IMG/VR virus record: IMGVR_UViG_3300032242_000483
Span: 1-45,477 of that record
DNA: 45,477 bases
Reading direction: 5' to 3' (one strand)
DNA from: a virus
Below are positions 32,259 through 40,498 of this stretch, piece after piece; the stretch's first letter is position 1, and every line of letters begins with the position of its first letter. Under the pieces are notes generated by a model, which ran no database searches, was not told the origin of the DNA, and saw only the letters and a list, made by a program, of their open reading frames with translations. Both the position numbers and the translations under genes were made by a program.

Positions 32259-34672
32259 TCTTCCCCGCTCTTGAGGCCCGGCTCATTAGCTTCAAGCCGG
32301 TTGATCATGTCCTGCGGCAGCATTTGATGGATGACGCCAAGGCCCTGTGGGTTGGCGGCGGCATCCTCTGCCAGCTTAACAGCAGCCAGACGCTCACGGC
32401 TTTCGCGGTCTCGCTTGCGGTTGACGGCATCCAGTTCAGCGTCTTCCTGCTTCTGCATCATTTCCTGACGACGAAGCTGAATGTCGGCCATCTTCATGGG
32501 ATCGCCGCCCTGCTCCATCTGAGCATTGGCTTTAATCTCATTGGCCTGCGCCTGTTTAAGCTGTATCTCAGCCTGCGCTAGGGCGGCCTTGATCTGCGTG
32601 TCTGCCTGTTTGCCCTGCACGTCCTGCGGATGCTGGGCATTCTGCCTCGGCGTCTGCTGCGCCTTGGCATGGAGATCAGCGGCCTGCGCTTCGCCCACCA
32701 TCTTCTTAGTGTCGCTATCCTGCTTCTTCAGCAAAATGTCCGCGACCGCCTGCAAAATGGCGGGGTTAGACATGATCATCTGCTGAATGTCCGGTGGCTT
32801 GGGCTGCGTAAAGAACTGCTCAGGGTTGTTCCAGCCCATCGCCTGCATGGCGTCCGTGATTACGGTTTTCTTGTCGAACAGTTCAGGCGCAGACGCCATA
32901 ATCTGCATCAAGCCGGAGATTTTCATCATGCGCTGCGTATGGCTGGCCGTGTTCGGATCAGCCTGCGGCGTCAGTTCATAGTCATCAATTGCTTTCAAAA
33001 ACGTCTGTTCGTCCCAGTCATGGGCAGGCTTCTTATTGCGCTGCCAGAAGCTGCTGGGGTTGTCTTTGAAAGTCCTGATCAATAGCCGGAATTCCTCGGC
33101 TTGCGCGGCATGCATGCGCTTATGAACCGCATTCATGACCTTAGTAGCTTGATCAATCATAGCCAGCGTGGTGCCCACAGGAGCATCGGCACGACCCTCG
33201 CCAACCTGCTGCTCGCTGGTTCCGCCAATCCGCATGCCGGTCTGAGCCATATTGTCTACGAGCGCCATCAGCGCCTGAGACGGCGGCTGATAGGGCAAAG
33301 GCATTATGGCTTGATTGATTGGTAGACCGCCTGTTTTAACAAGCGCACCTCCGCCCGGAGGCACACGGAAAATATTCGTATTCTGACGCGCGCCGGTATC
33401 AGCCATGAGAAAACCGGGGAAGTTGGAATACATTCCTGCATCAAGTAGCTCACGCCACGCAGCAGTAATAGCATTAGTCGTATTGCCAAGTATCTGAAGA
33501 AGTCCAACATCGTAGAACCCCAATCCCGGCACAAACGAATATTTGACGAAGTTTACCCGTGCCTCGGGCAAATCTTCATCTTCATCAAAGTTGCGAACGA
33601 TGCTTAGGATTTGCTTTGACGATACGTCGATTGTTACGCGGTAAGGTATCTCAAGACCAGATACCTTTCCCTTGTACTGATGTTCAAAGCCCGCAATATC
33701 AAGCTCGCAGTAGATTTCGTAAATCTCGCGGTCACGATCCTCGGGGTTGCTATCCGACTGCATAATGCCCTGCTGGGCCTTCTTTTCAAGCTGGAGGCTG
33801 TCGAGCTTAGGTGCTTTGGCCTGCGATAGGTCCGTGTCCTTGTACACGCCAAGGATTTGCAGGCGGCGGACAATGCTGGGCCGCATGAGGCTACGATGCG
33901 TAATGCGCTTGGCGTTACGCAGATCGGTTGCGGCGTTGTTGACGATCAAGTCGTCGGCATCCACCGTCTCAGAAACGGGGCGATTTCGTAACGGACAATA
34001 GTAAACCTTTTTGAACGCGGTGCCGCCAAAGCCCAGCATCAGCAACATGCGGTCGGTATCAGGATAATATTCCGTAGCAGTCGCAGTCAGAAAGTGGTTA
34101 AGGTCGCGCTCAAGCGCATCGCCAAGGCGGTCTTCTGCTACCGTAGCCCGGTTGTCGTCGTTGCGGATCTTGACTGGGCCATCGGTCGGAAGCAGCTCGG
34201 AGCGGGCATTGGCCTGAAAGCGCAGCACAGCCTCAAGCAGCAGCGGATGGCGAACCTTGGACATCCCCTCCACCGGAGCGCCGTCAGAAGCCCCCTGAAG
34301 TCCGGGGATTTCGATCTTGAGGCCAAGCAGCTTGATGCCAAGGGCGCGGTTTTCAATCCAGTCCTTGCGGCTGTCGATGTCGTCGCGGACGCCCTTCAAC
34401 AGGTCGTCGCTAATCCGGTGCAGCTCCATCTGGTCGATCTTATCGACAAGATTGTCGAACCAATCGCCGGGGGCTTCGCTCGCCGCCTCGTCAAGGGGCT
34501 TACCATCAAGGCTAATTGAGATTGACCCATCGCCGTGCTCGATCTCTAGCACGTTGCCCTTTTGGTCCATAACTGGCGTGTCGCCGTTCTCCACCATCTC
34601 AATCTGGATGGCAGGCTCGGCTTCAGGCGCCAATTGGCGGATATTTGGCACAAGGCCGGGCGTCATCGGCAT
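32255..34672 (-). CDS. Portal protein
   Basis: This is an 805-aa protein, large but within the range of podovirus-like portals. Residues about 130-290 hold the helical stretch VRHPLLLEAVLRFQANARSE, then LLPTDGPVKIRND, and the FGGTAFKKVYYCPLRNRPVS beta region. Next comes the channel segment (VLPEARVNFVKYSFVPGLGF-type, LLQILGNTTNAITAAWRELL). Then come GRADAPVGTTLAMIDQATKV and a helical barrel end rich in Gln/Ala (ALAQAEIQLKQAQANEIKAN). The portal docks the terminase and the neck. Position between the terminase block and the late operon fits. The stop is followed by the 550-aa gene with an ATGA overlap. The C-terminal 100 residues are probably a crown/barrel, as in P22. Confidence 0.88.
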   Translation of the reverse strand: MPMTPGLVPNIRQLAPEAEPAIQIEMVENGDTPVMDQKGNVLEIEHGDGSISISLDGKPLDEAASEAPGDWFDNLVDKIDQMELHRISDDLLKGVRDDIDSRKDWIENRALGIKLLGLKIEIPGLQGASDGAPVEGMSKVRHPLLLEAVLRFQANARSELLPTDGPVKIRNDDNRATVAEDRLGDALERDLNHFLTATATEYYPDTDRMLLMLGFGGTAFKKVYYCPLRNRPVSETVDADDLIVNNAATDLRNAKRITHRSLMRPSIVRRLQILGVYKDTDLSQAKAPKLDSLQLEKKAQQGIMQSDSNPEDRDREIYEIYCELDIAGFEHQYKGKVSGLEIPYRVTIDVSSKQILSIVRNFDEDEDLPEARVNFVKYSFVPGLGFYDVGLLQILGNTTNAITAAWRELLDAGMYSNFPGFLMADTGARQNTNIFRVPPGGGALVKTGGLPINQAIMPLPYQPPSQALMALVDNMAQTGMRIGGTSEQQVGEGRADAPVGTTLAMIDQATKVMNAVHKRMHAAQAEEFRLLIRTFKDNPSSFWQRNKKPAHDWDEQTFLKAIDDYELTPQADPNTASHTQRMMKISGLMQIMASAPELFDKKTVITDAMQAMGWNNPEQFFTQPKPPDIQQMIMSNPAILQAVADILLKKQDSDTKKMVGEAQAADLHAKAQQTPRQNAQHPQDVQGKQADTQIKAALAQAEIQLKQAQANEIKANAQMEQGGDPMKMADIQLRRQEMMQKQEDAELDAVNRKRDRESRERLAAVKLAEDAAANPQGLGVIHQMLPQDMINRLEANEPGLKSGED

Positions 34673-34675
34673 AGG

Positions 34676-34933
34676 TTAATCCTCTGAAAGGCCTAGCTTT
34701 TCCATCTCTTCGACGAAACGGCGTATGCCTTCTTGCGCAGCAAGTGTATCCGAATTTGCATTGATTTCATAGCGCCTGATAAAATCGTGAGGCGGCTTGC
34801 CCCAAACTTCAACCTTAAAGCGTCCCATCTTTACTGGAGTTGCTTCAATTATGACGTCAACGATGGCGTTTGCATATACTCTGTTCATGACCTGCTCATA
34901 CAATGATAATGTTGAACAAATGTTATAACGCAT
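34676..34933 (-). CDS. Small protein near portal, unknown function
   Basis: This is an 85-aa protein: MRYNICSTLSLYEQVMNRVY, ANAIVDVIIEATPVKMGRFK, VEVWGKPPHDFIRRYEINAN and SDTLAAQEGIRRFVEEMEKL. The pattern suggests a small alpha/beta fold. ATG 34933 overlaps the upstream stop as TAATG, so the longer frame reaching 35041 is rejected. It is separated by 3 bp from the portal gene. No family is recognised. Confidence 0.68.
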   Translation of the reverse strand: MRYNICSTLSLYEQVMNRVYANAIVDVIIEATPVKMGRFKVEVWGKPPHDFIRRYEINANSDTLAAQEGIRRFVEEMEKLGLSED

Positions 34934-35157
34934 TATTCTTTCTCGACTACCTTTAATTCTGCTGTCGAAGGCGTCTTGATGCTCATACTCAGTTTGCGCA
35001 TCATAGTAAAGGTCAAGTCCTTGGTCGGTTGGTCTTCGCAAGCCTCGGCAAACTTTGCCAAATGAACAAAAGCGTAGGCCCTCTGGGCTACCGGGTCTTC
35101 GAAGATGGGCATGTCTTCGTCCACAAGCTCAACAATGTCGTTGTCATTCCCGTTCAT
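34933..35157 (-). CDS. Small acidic protein, unknown function
   Basis: This is a 74-aa protein: MNGNDNDIVELVDEDMPIFE, then DPVAQRAYAFVHLAKFAEAC, EDQPTKDLTFTMMRKLSMSI and a short charged end. The N-terminus is acidic. The start at ATG 35157 overlaps the preceding gene by 14 bases; the longer frame to 35268 lies wholly within that gene and is rejected. It is coupled to the following 85-aa gene by a TAATG junction. No motif or family is recognised. Confidence 0.65.
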   Translation of the reverse strand: MNGNDNDIVELVDEDMPIFEDPVAQRAYAFVHLAKFAEACEDQPTKDLTFTMMRKLSMSIKTPSTAELKVVEKE

Positions 35158-35419
35158 GTGTCGGCATCTCCGGTGTGAACCAATCGTGGTCATCGACGGG
35201 CAGCTTATGAGTCCGCATGTAATGAATGCTGGGCTCGCGATGGAATGCTCGGTGCCGGTCGCGTTCAAGATCCCGAATGCGGTCCTCCATTCGGGCGATC
35301 TTCAAGTTGACCAGTATCAACTCGCGGGCCATGGCATTTTCAGTGTCCATCACCCCGTGTTTGACGCGGAACTCCATACGTAGATCCTCCGCGAAGGGGT
35401 GAAGGGCATCCATCTTCAT
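35144..35419 (-). CDS. Small charged protein, unknown function
   Basis: This 91-aa protein has a helical charged middle (MARELILVNLKIARMEDRIR, then DLERDRHRAFHREPSIHYMR) and a C-terminal DHDWFTPEMPTHERE. It starts with an ATGA overlap with the metallophosphoesterase gene and ends 14 bases inside the next. The Arg/Glu-rich helix may form a coiled coil. No family is recognised. Confidence 0.65.
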   Translation of the reverse strand: MKMDALHPFAEDLRMEFRVKHGVMDTENAMARELILVNLKIARMEDRIRDLERDRHRAFHREPSIHYMRTHKLPVDDHDWFTPEMPTHERE

Positions 35420-36450
35420 CCATATTGTTCCTGCAAAGTAACCATGTCGATAAATCGGTGAGAGACAATGTGGCCAGAACGGATGCCTATGTCAAAGATA
35501 CCGTAACTCCACCCAGAAGTAGCAGTTCCGGCATATTTGGCAATATACCCATTTGGCATTGCGGAGCCTAAGTTAAGCACCTCAATCGAATTATTGATCC
35601 CGATCTTCGGCGCTTTGCGGAACGACGCCCGGTGCGTGTGGCCAAAGACAATAGAGTGGGTCGCATGGTTCGCTATCTGGTTTTCGCTGTTCTGCCCGCC
35701 GTATGGTTTCCCCATAATATTTTTGGGGACGTGGGTGAAACCGACTCCATCTACGAAAAGCCACTGCCCGTATGGGTGCAACCGCCAACGATACCGGGCG
35801 CATAACTCCTCCAACTGTATATACATTGTGCCTACATTTTCGGGGTTCTTGTTCTCGAACCGCGCGATCCGGTCTTCGTGATTTCCGGCTGTAAGCTCCA
35901 TCGGAATGGCCAAATCTTTAATTTCTTTGAAGAAAGCGCACATGGCTTCTTCGCAGCTTTCAAGGTCCGCCTTGAAGCTAGGCCGCATGGCATGGCTAAC
36001 GCTGCCCGGCGTTTCATGAGTTGACACCGAATCCCACGAGGCAAAATCGCCAATGTGGACGATCCGGTTTGGTAGGGTGGCGGCGCAGTGTCGAGCAATC
36101 CATTTGAACCGGTCCTTGGGCATGCCCGGTTGGTCATGCGTATCGCCGATGGCGACGACCCTTGTCACATCATCTCGGCCAGCAATGTAGCGCGGGCGGA
36201 TAGTGTTGAAGGAGGCGACTTTGCGCCGAAGAGCTTCGACCTCTTCCTCCAGCTCAGTCACCTTCAGCACGGTCTCGGACACTTTGAGTTCTTTCCCGTA
36301 TTTGAGTTTGGATCGGAGCGTACTGTGCGCGACGCCAAGGAAATCAGCGGCCCTTTTGATGGTTCCGTATTTATCGCGAAGCTCTATAAGCTGCTTTGGC
36401 TGGAGATACATGGGTTGGTTTCCCTGTGTGCCAAAACCGCCGTAACACAC
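35416..36450 (-). CDS. HTH-metallophosphoesterase
   Basis: This is a 344-aa protein. The calcineurin-like phosphoesterase motifs are all visible: GDTHD (102-106), GDFASWD (134-140), GNHED (189-193), HxxH region (ANHATH, about 260), and GHTH (270-273). They bind two metal ions. The first 50 residues hold a helix-turn-helix, QLIELRDKYGTIKRAADFLG then VAHSTLRSKLK, followed by a coiled helix (LEEEVEALRRKVASF). The substrate is unknown: phosphodiester, nucleotide or DNA end are all possible. The gene sits between terL and the portal. ATG 36450 has AAGG upstream; ATG 36411 (MYLQPKQ) is a possible start too. The fusion of a DNA-binding HTH to a phosphoesterase in the packaging block is of interest. 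Confidence 0.85.
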   Translation of the reverse strand: MCYGGFGTQGNQPMYLQPKQLIELRDKYGTIKRAADFLGVAHSTLRSKLKYGKELKVSETVLKVTELEEEVEALRRKVASFNTIRPRYIAGRDDVTRVVAIGDTHDQPGMPKDRFKWIARHCAATLPNRIVHIGDFASWDSVSTHETPGSVSHAMRPSFKADLESCEEAMCAFFKEIKDLAIPMELTAGNHEDRIARFENKNPENVGTMYIQLEELCARYRWRLHPYGQWLFVDGVGFTHVPKNIMGKPYGGQNSENQIANHATHSIVFGHTHRASFRKAPKIGINNSIEVLNLGSAMPNGYIAKYAGTATSGWSYGIFDIGIRSGHIVSHRFIDMVTLQEQYG

Positions 36451-36475
36451 ATTTGTGACCTTTTTACTTTATTTT

Positions 36476-38134
36476 CTAAACTTCGTATAGCGGAGCGGGC
36501 GATTTGCCGTAATTCTTCTTTCCTTCGTTGATCTCAGCGATGCGTTCCGGGCTTCGGGTCAGGAGGCCTAGGTCGCGCATATGGCGTAGCGCCATGCTGA
36601 CCGTATCCACCAAGTCATCATGCTTGCCACGCGGGAAGACGCTGACCTGCCGAATGACTTGCTCGGCCCATGTGGTATTAGGGGCATAGACCATGCCTTC
36701 AGCAAATAGATGCTGGACGCTGTAGAGGCGCCCCAGCTTGTCGATGCTTTTCGGGTCGTACATCTGGACTGAAAAGTCTTCGTGCCGGAACAGGCGCCGC
36801 AGCTCTTGAGCTACGCTGTGGCCTGCGGCCTTGTTCTCGACCAGTAGCTTATCCACTTTGAGCTGCTTGCAGTCTTTGGCGACCTTCTGGACCAGATCGT
36901 GCAGCTCAAGTCGCTCGGCCCAGCCATGCATGATGATCACGCGGGGCACGGCGTCGAGGTCAGATCCGTAGTAGGAGTTGATCGGCGTGTCATGGGCGCG
37001 GCCGTAGCGGTCAACGCTGCGGGTCGCGCGGATATTGGGATCGCCGTAGAACACGCCCCAAATGGTCATGGCGCTGAAGTCGCCGCGCTCCTCTGCTTTG
37101 GAGCTGTAGGCAGTGTCGAGGCTGGCCACGACAAAATCGAGGGGCGGGAAGTCGGGCTGCTCCCAGAGCTGCCACCACTGGTCTTTGATGACGCCACCAC
37201 CGCGAGGCGTCGGGGTCTGCTGGTGCTGCGAGGCGACTGCGTATGGACCCATCGCCGCTTCGTCGCGGTCTACGACCTCGGGCGGGAAACGCTGCGGGAA
37301 TAAAAGCTCGCCTTCCTGTTCTCGAACGTCTGTGTAGCCCAGCTTAGTCGGCACGTCCTTGCGCCACGCTTCGAAGCGCATGGGCAAACAGATGTGGTCG
37401 TAGACGCCCTTGAAGCCTTTGCGGTCGAGAACGACGCCGCTGACGTCTTCTTCGTGCAGGCGCTGCATGATGATGACGATGGCGCTGGTCTTTGGGTTGT
37501 TGAGGCGGGTCGGGACGGCTTCAGTGAACCACTCCAAAGTGGTCGCTCGCATCGCATCGCTATTAGCAGACTCGACGCTGTGCGGATCGTCAATCAGCAC
37601 CCGGTCGCCACGAGAGCCCGTGATCGACCCGGCGGCCAGCGCCTCGCGGAACCCGGTCGCGGTATTCTCAAACTTGGTCTTGGCATTCTGATCGCCGGTC
37701 AGCGTCACCCGATCGCCCCAGCGTTCCTGATACCAATCGCTGGTAACAAGGCGGCGCATCTTGGTGCTATCGCGGATCGCAAGGCCCTGCTGATGGGCGG
37801 CGCAAATGTAGCGCATGTGAGGCATATTCTTAGGCCCCCATTCCCATGAGGGCCAGAATATATTCACGATCATGGATTTCATAGTCCCCGGAGGGACATT
37901 GATCAGCAGGCGATTGTAAGGCGATCCGTCCTCAAGCTCATGACCATCTGTGATCGCCTCAAGGTGGGCGGCAATGAGATCTATGTGCCAATTATGTATG
38001 TACGGCTGGCCGGGTTCGACGACGTGCCACGCTCGCTTGATGAACTCAGCAAGCGACAGCTCGCACCGCCGCTTCTGGATCGCCATCAGGCTTGCCTTGC
38101 CGTCGATGTCGCGGGGTAAATCGATCTTACCCAT
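36476..38134 (-). CDS. terL: Terminase large subunit
   Basis: This is a 552-aa DNA-packaging motor. The ATPase Walker A variant VPPGTMKSM is at 80-88, and Walker B RVLIDDPH at 178-185 with the acidic pair. The coupling region follows (IIMQRLHEEDVSG). The C-terminal RNase H-like nuclease shows VASLDTAYSSKAEERGDFSA with Asp340, then LLVENKAAGHS and HDDLVDTVSMALRHM, giving the metal-binding acidic residues. The length is typical. It cuts and pumps DNA through the portal. The start overlaps the methyltransferase gene by 8 bases, and its first residues (MGKIDL) equal those of the methyltransferase. The next gene in the operon is the metallophosphoesterase. Confidence 0.95.
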   Translation of the reverse strand: MGKIDLPRDIDGKASLMAIQKRRCELSLAEFIKRAWHVVEPGQPYIHNWHIDLIAAHLEAITDGHELEDGSPYNRLLINVPPGTMKSMIVNIFWPSWEWGPKNMPHMRYICAAHQQGLAIRDSTKMRRLVTSDWYQERWGDRVTLTGDQNAKTKFENTATGFREALAAGSITGSRGDRVLIDDPHSVESANSDAMRATTLEWFTEAVPTRLNNPKTSAIVIIMQRLHEEDVSGVVLDRKGFKGVYDHICLPMRFEAWRKDVPTKLGYTDVREQEGELLFPQRFPPEVVDRDEAAMGPYAVASQHQQTPTPRGGGVIKDQWWQLWEQPDFPPLDFVVASLDTAYSSKAEERGDFSAMTIWGVFYGDPNIRATRSVDRYGRAHDTPINSYYGSDLDAVPRVIIMHGWAERLELHDLVQKVAKDCKQLKVDKLLVENKAAGHSVAQELRRLFRHEDFSVQMYDPKSIDKLGRLYSVQHLFAEGMVYAPNTTWAEQVIRQVSVFPRGKHDDLVDTVSMALRHMRDLGLLTRSPERIAEINEGKKNYGKSPAPLYEV

Positions 38135-39392
38135 TGTCGATGCGCCGCTTGGCTATCTCGAAATAGGTTTCGTCCCGCTCGATGCCAATGAAGCCGAAGC
38201 CCTCGCGCTTGGCCGCTTTGCCGGTTGAGCCTGAGCCCATGAACGGGTCGAGGATGATGCCGCCCGGCTGCGTGACAAGGCGGCAAAGGTAGCGCATGAG
38301 ATCGGTGGGTTTGACTGTGGGATGAGTATTTCGATACTGCGTGTCGCGACCTTCACTCAGGCTAGACGGTTTGCCGCTCGTGCCATTGGCAGTTTGAAAC
38401 TGAACAAACGCCTGCGGGTCGTTCGTCAACCCTTCGTCCCGATCCTTTTTGCTGGTCTTGGCGCAGTAGAAGAAGCGGGCGGCGGAGCCGGTGTCGCGAT
38501 AATCGTGAGTTACTTTGCCATCACCTTGACCATAGCTAGTTGCTATATGATTGGTGCCGCGCTTAGGATTGTTTGGGTTGCCATTGGCTCTTGCGCTATT
38601 GGCTTCAGGAAACAAATCAAGCACCATCTGCGAGCCGTCATGGATCAAGTTGGCGGGCCAGCGGCCTTGTGCACCGTTTGGAGTTGTCTGCCCCATTTGA
38701 TATTGTCCCGGACGATACCCCGCTTCTGCGAGCGCCGCGTTTCTGCGGTCAACACCGCTGGGCGTTGTGTTTACAAAGTTCCCAACCCTACACCTGTCCA
38801 CATTGATCGCCCCCGTCCCATGCGCCAGCACATTCGCCGCCACCGTCCCGATCAGCGGCTTGCGGGCGACTGTGATGGGTTCTAGCGCGGGCTTGAGGGC
38901 GGTTCCCCAGCCATCCCATTGCTGGGCGGCTTCGGTGGCGGGGGATGTGATGCTTGCCGCTCCAGTGTTACCCCCTTGATAAACACCGTCATAGCCAACA
39001 CCTGAAATGGCCCGATGATTTGGGTTTGGAGAAACAACCTCTCGCTCCGCCCCCGCCGCCTTATCAATCGCCTTGCTCACATCCAAGGACTTCGGGAACC
39101 CGGACCCATAAACCCAAGCGATCATGTCGCGGATTTCAAAGCCTGCGTCTTCAATCCGAACGGCCATGCGGTGCTGAGTGCGTGTCCCGGCAAACGCCAG
39201 CAGATACCCGCCCGGCTTCAAGACGCGCAGGCATTCGGCCCATATTTCGACGGACGGAACATCGTAGTCCCACTTCTTGCCCATGAAGGACAGGCCGTAA
39301 GGCGGATCGGTCACGATGGCGTCTACGCAGCCGTCAGGCAGCTCGCGCATCCGCTCTAGGCAGTCGCCTAGCAGAAGATCAATCTTTCCCAT
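38127..39392 (-). CDS. DNA methyltransferase (N6-adenine or N4-cytosine), beta-class order
   Basis: This is a 421-aa SAM-dependent methylase. Catalytic motif IV is TDPPY at 28-32; the C-terminal part holds THPTVKPTDLMRYL (motif X) and DPFMGSGSTG at 382-391 (motif I, SAM-binding). The order IV, target region, X, I is that of the beta class. DPPY points to adenine-N6 or, less likely, cytosine-N4. The middle about 250 residues are the target-recognition part, unusually large. No restriction gene is next to it, so host-restriction evasion is the likely role. It lies between terS and terL with overlaps on both sides (14 and 8 bases). Confidence 0.9.
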   Translation of the reverse strand: MGKIDLLLGDCLERMRELPDGCVDAIVTDPPYGLSFMGKKWDYDVPSVEIWAECLRVLKPGGYLLAFAGTRTQHRMAVRIEDAGFEIRDMIAWVYGSGFPKSLDVSKAIDKAAGAEREVVSPNPNHRAISGVGYDGVYQGGNTGAASITSPATEAAQQWDGWGTALKPALEPITVARKPLIGTVAANVLAHGTGAINVDRCRVGNFVNTTPSGVDRRNAALAEAGYRPGQYQMGQTTPNGAQGRWPANLIHDGSQMVLDLFPEANSARANGNPNNPKRGTNHIATSYGQGDGKVTHDYRDTGSAARFFYCAKTSKKDRDEGLTNDPQAFVQFQTANGTSGKPSSLSEGRDTQYRNTHPTVKPTDLMRYLCRLVTQPGGIILDPFMGSGSTGKAAKREGFGFIGIERDETYFEIAKRRIDNG

Positions 39393-39849
39393 CGTCGCCC
39401 ATTGTGGACAGCAGCGCGATCTCTAGCGCCTCAAGCTGTTCATCATCCAAATCAGACACGTCGAGCGTCCGCAGCGTCACTGCCTGCTGGATAGGCCCGC
39501 CGTTCGCGCCAGTGATCTCGCGCCGTTCAGCGTAATCCTCACGAAACCGTGAAGCGACATTCTTGTGCCAAAGCGCGGCGTTGAAGTCGCGGTTTTTGAG
39601 ATGCGCCCGCGCTTCTTCCTCCCACCAGCACTGAGATTGTTCGAGCGCGCGCGTAAGAGCAATGCGAAATTCAGGAAATTCTTCCTTCCACCGCATCAAA
39701 GAAGCTTTATCATGCCCCGTTTTTACGGCCATCTGCGTGAAGCTTTTTCCCTCTTTTCCACACTCAAGCACAAGTTCGCAGAACTCGGGGCGATACTCAG
39801 TCGGCCGACCGCGCTTTAACAAATCCTCTGGCGCTTTCTTTTTGGTCAT
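39379..39849 (-). CDS. terS: Terminase small subunit
   Basis: This is a 156-aa protein. The N-terminal DNA-binding part reads RGRPTEYRPEFCELVLECGK, then EGKSFTQMAVKTGHDKASLM and RWKEEFPEFRIALTRALEQS, the helix-turn-helix layout seen in phage TerS proteins. A mid helix WWEEEARAHLKNRDFNAALW and NVASRFREDYAERREI follow, and the acidic C-terminus SDLDDEQLEALEIALL completes the usual architecture. TerS recognises the packaging start on the concatemer and activates TerL. Its gene lies directly after a 55-aa acidic protein gene and precedes the methyltransferase. Confidence 0.88.
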   Translation of the reverse strand: MTKKKAPEDLLKRGRPTEYRPEFCELVLECGKEGKSFTQMAVKTGHDKASLMRWKEEFPEFRIALTRALEQSQCWWEEEARAHLKNRDFNAALWHKNVASRFREDYAERREITGANGGPIQQAVTLRTLDVSDLDDEQLEALEIALLSTMGDDGKD

Positions 39850-40017
39850 TCAATCATCTCTCATAAGCGTGTGTAGATATGCCTCAAGCAATTCGTCGTC
39901 GATCTCTTCGGTATCGAATTCAGGAGCTTCTTCCTCCTGATCGAGCTGCCAAAAGATTTCGCGCAAAGCCTGAGCCTCAAGCTCGTCTCTCCAAGGATCA
40001 GCGGGATGCATGGTCAT
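39850..40017 (-). CDS. Small acidic protein before terS
   Basis: This is a 55-aa protein: MTMHPADPWRDELEAQALRE, then IFWQLDQEEEAPEFDTEEID and DELLEAYLHTLMRDD. It is very acidic, and the start ATG 40017 has GGAG upstream. The frame continues to 40161 with a hydrophobic stretch, but that lies over the promoter region and is rejected. It directly precedes terS, 0 bp apart, so it is the first gene of the packaging operon. Function unknown. Confidence 0.6.
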   Translation of the reverse strand: MTMHPADPWRDELEAQALREIFWQLDQEEEAPEFDTEEIDDELLEAYLHTLMRDD

Positions 40018-40093
40018 GTCGGGTCTCCATATAAAGAGAATAAGCGACCACGAAAAAAAATGCAAGAAAGTGAAAATAATTGGGAAAATGCTA

Positions 40094-40123
40094 TTGACCC
40101 TGCAATGGTTGCGGATGTACAAA
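40094..40123 (+). promoter_or_regulatory. Early promoter P1 (candidate)
   Basis: TTGACC (40094-40099) and TACAAA (40118-40123) are 18 bases apart, 38 bases before the first plus-strand gene. The candidate operator GCAATGGTTGC (40102-40112) lies between the hexamers, which would suit a repressor blocking RNA polymerase. No data prove activity. Confidence 0.5.
40102..40112 (+). promoter_or_regulatory. Operator candidate O1
   Basis: GCAATGGTTGC is a dyad with GCAA and TTGC half-sites around three bases. It is the exact reverse complement of the 11-mer at 40479-40489 in promoter P2, and flanks add CATCC on the same side. Placed between the -35 and -10 elements of P1. The HTH protein at 41205-41447 is a possible ligand. 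Confidence 0.5.
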
Positions 40124-40161
40124 GGGGTCGTCAACAACGCAGTGACTAACGGAGCAAGCAA

Positions 40162-40449
40162 ATGTCCAACCTCTCAAGCCTCGCCGACAACTACGCCAGC
40201 CTCGACGCCCAGATCAAGGAGCTTACCAAGAAGCGCGACGCCATCAAGGCGCTGATCCTTGAGACTGGCGAGAACGTCATCCACGGCGCAAACGCCATCG
40301 TGAAGGTCTCCGAGAGCTTTCCGATCACCTTCAGCAAGGATCTCGCCGAAACTCTCCTGAGCGCCGAGGACTTCCGCCGCTGCCATGCCACGGCAATTAA
40401 GCCTACGATACGCTTGAGCGTAACGGCGACAGCTAAGGCTTTCGCATAA
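40162..40449 (+). CDS. Early coiled-coil phage protein, unknown function
   Basis: This is a 95-aa protein. An N-terminal charged coiled coil (ADNYASLDAQIKELTKKRDA, then IKALILETGENVIHGANAIV) leads to VKVSESFPITFSKDLAETLL and a C-terminal strand pair ending VTATAKAF. The arrangement (a short coil, then ...GANAIVKVSE..., then LSAEDFRRCHATAIKP) resembles a common family of small phage proteins of unknown role found beside replication genes. The leader AACGGAGCAAGCAA before ATG is shared with the next gene. It starts from P1. No DNA-binding motif is evident. Confidence 0.7.
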   Translation: MSNLSSLADNYASLDAQIKELTKKRDAIKALILETGENVIHGANAIVKVSESFPITFSKDLAETLLSAEDFRRCHATAIKPTIRLSVTATAKAFA

Positions 40450-40468
40450 AAATAATTGCAGGGTGCGT

Positions 40469-40498
40469 TTGACATCCTGCAACCATTGCTTTTATGTA
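40469..40498 (+). promoter_or_regulatory. Early promoter P2 (candidate)
   Basis: TTGACA (40469-40474) is a perfect -35 hexamer. At 18 bases lies TATGTA (40493-40498), a weaker -10. The exact operator-like 11-mer lies between. It would drive 40533-40811 and following genes. The P1 and P2 regions share AAAATAATTG upstream, TTGAC, CCTGCAA and TGTAC, so they are likely duplicated. Confidence 0.5.
40479..40489 (+). promoter_or_regulatory. Operator candidate O2
   Basis: GCAACCATTGC is the exact reverse complement of the O1 11-mer, so the site is inverted relative to O1. It also lies between the promoter hexamers. The shared CATCC beside it adds to the match. See O1. Confidence 0.5.

Larger units (their letters stand above)
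40018..40161. promoter_or_regulatory. Divergent control region between late and early genes
   Basis: This 144-bp A/T-rich gap separates the minus-strand packaging genes from the plus-strand island. Plus-strand P1 is listed separately. A weak minus-strand promoter is possible, with -35 TTGCAT (40065-40060) and -10 TATTCT (40042-40037), 17 bases apart, after an A-tract; it matches only 3 and 4 of the 6 consensus bases. I see nothing else. Confidence 0.45.

Noticed and set aside
39850-40161. 103-aa form of the acidic protein with a membrane-like N-terminus
   Set aside because: The extra 48 codons cover the promoter region with O1; ATG 40017 has a good ribosome site.
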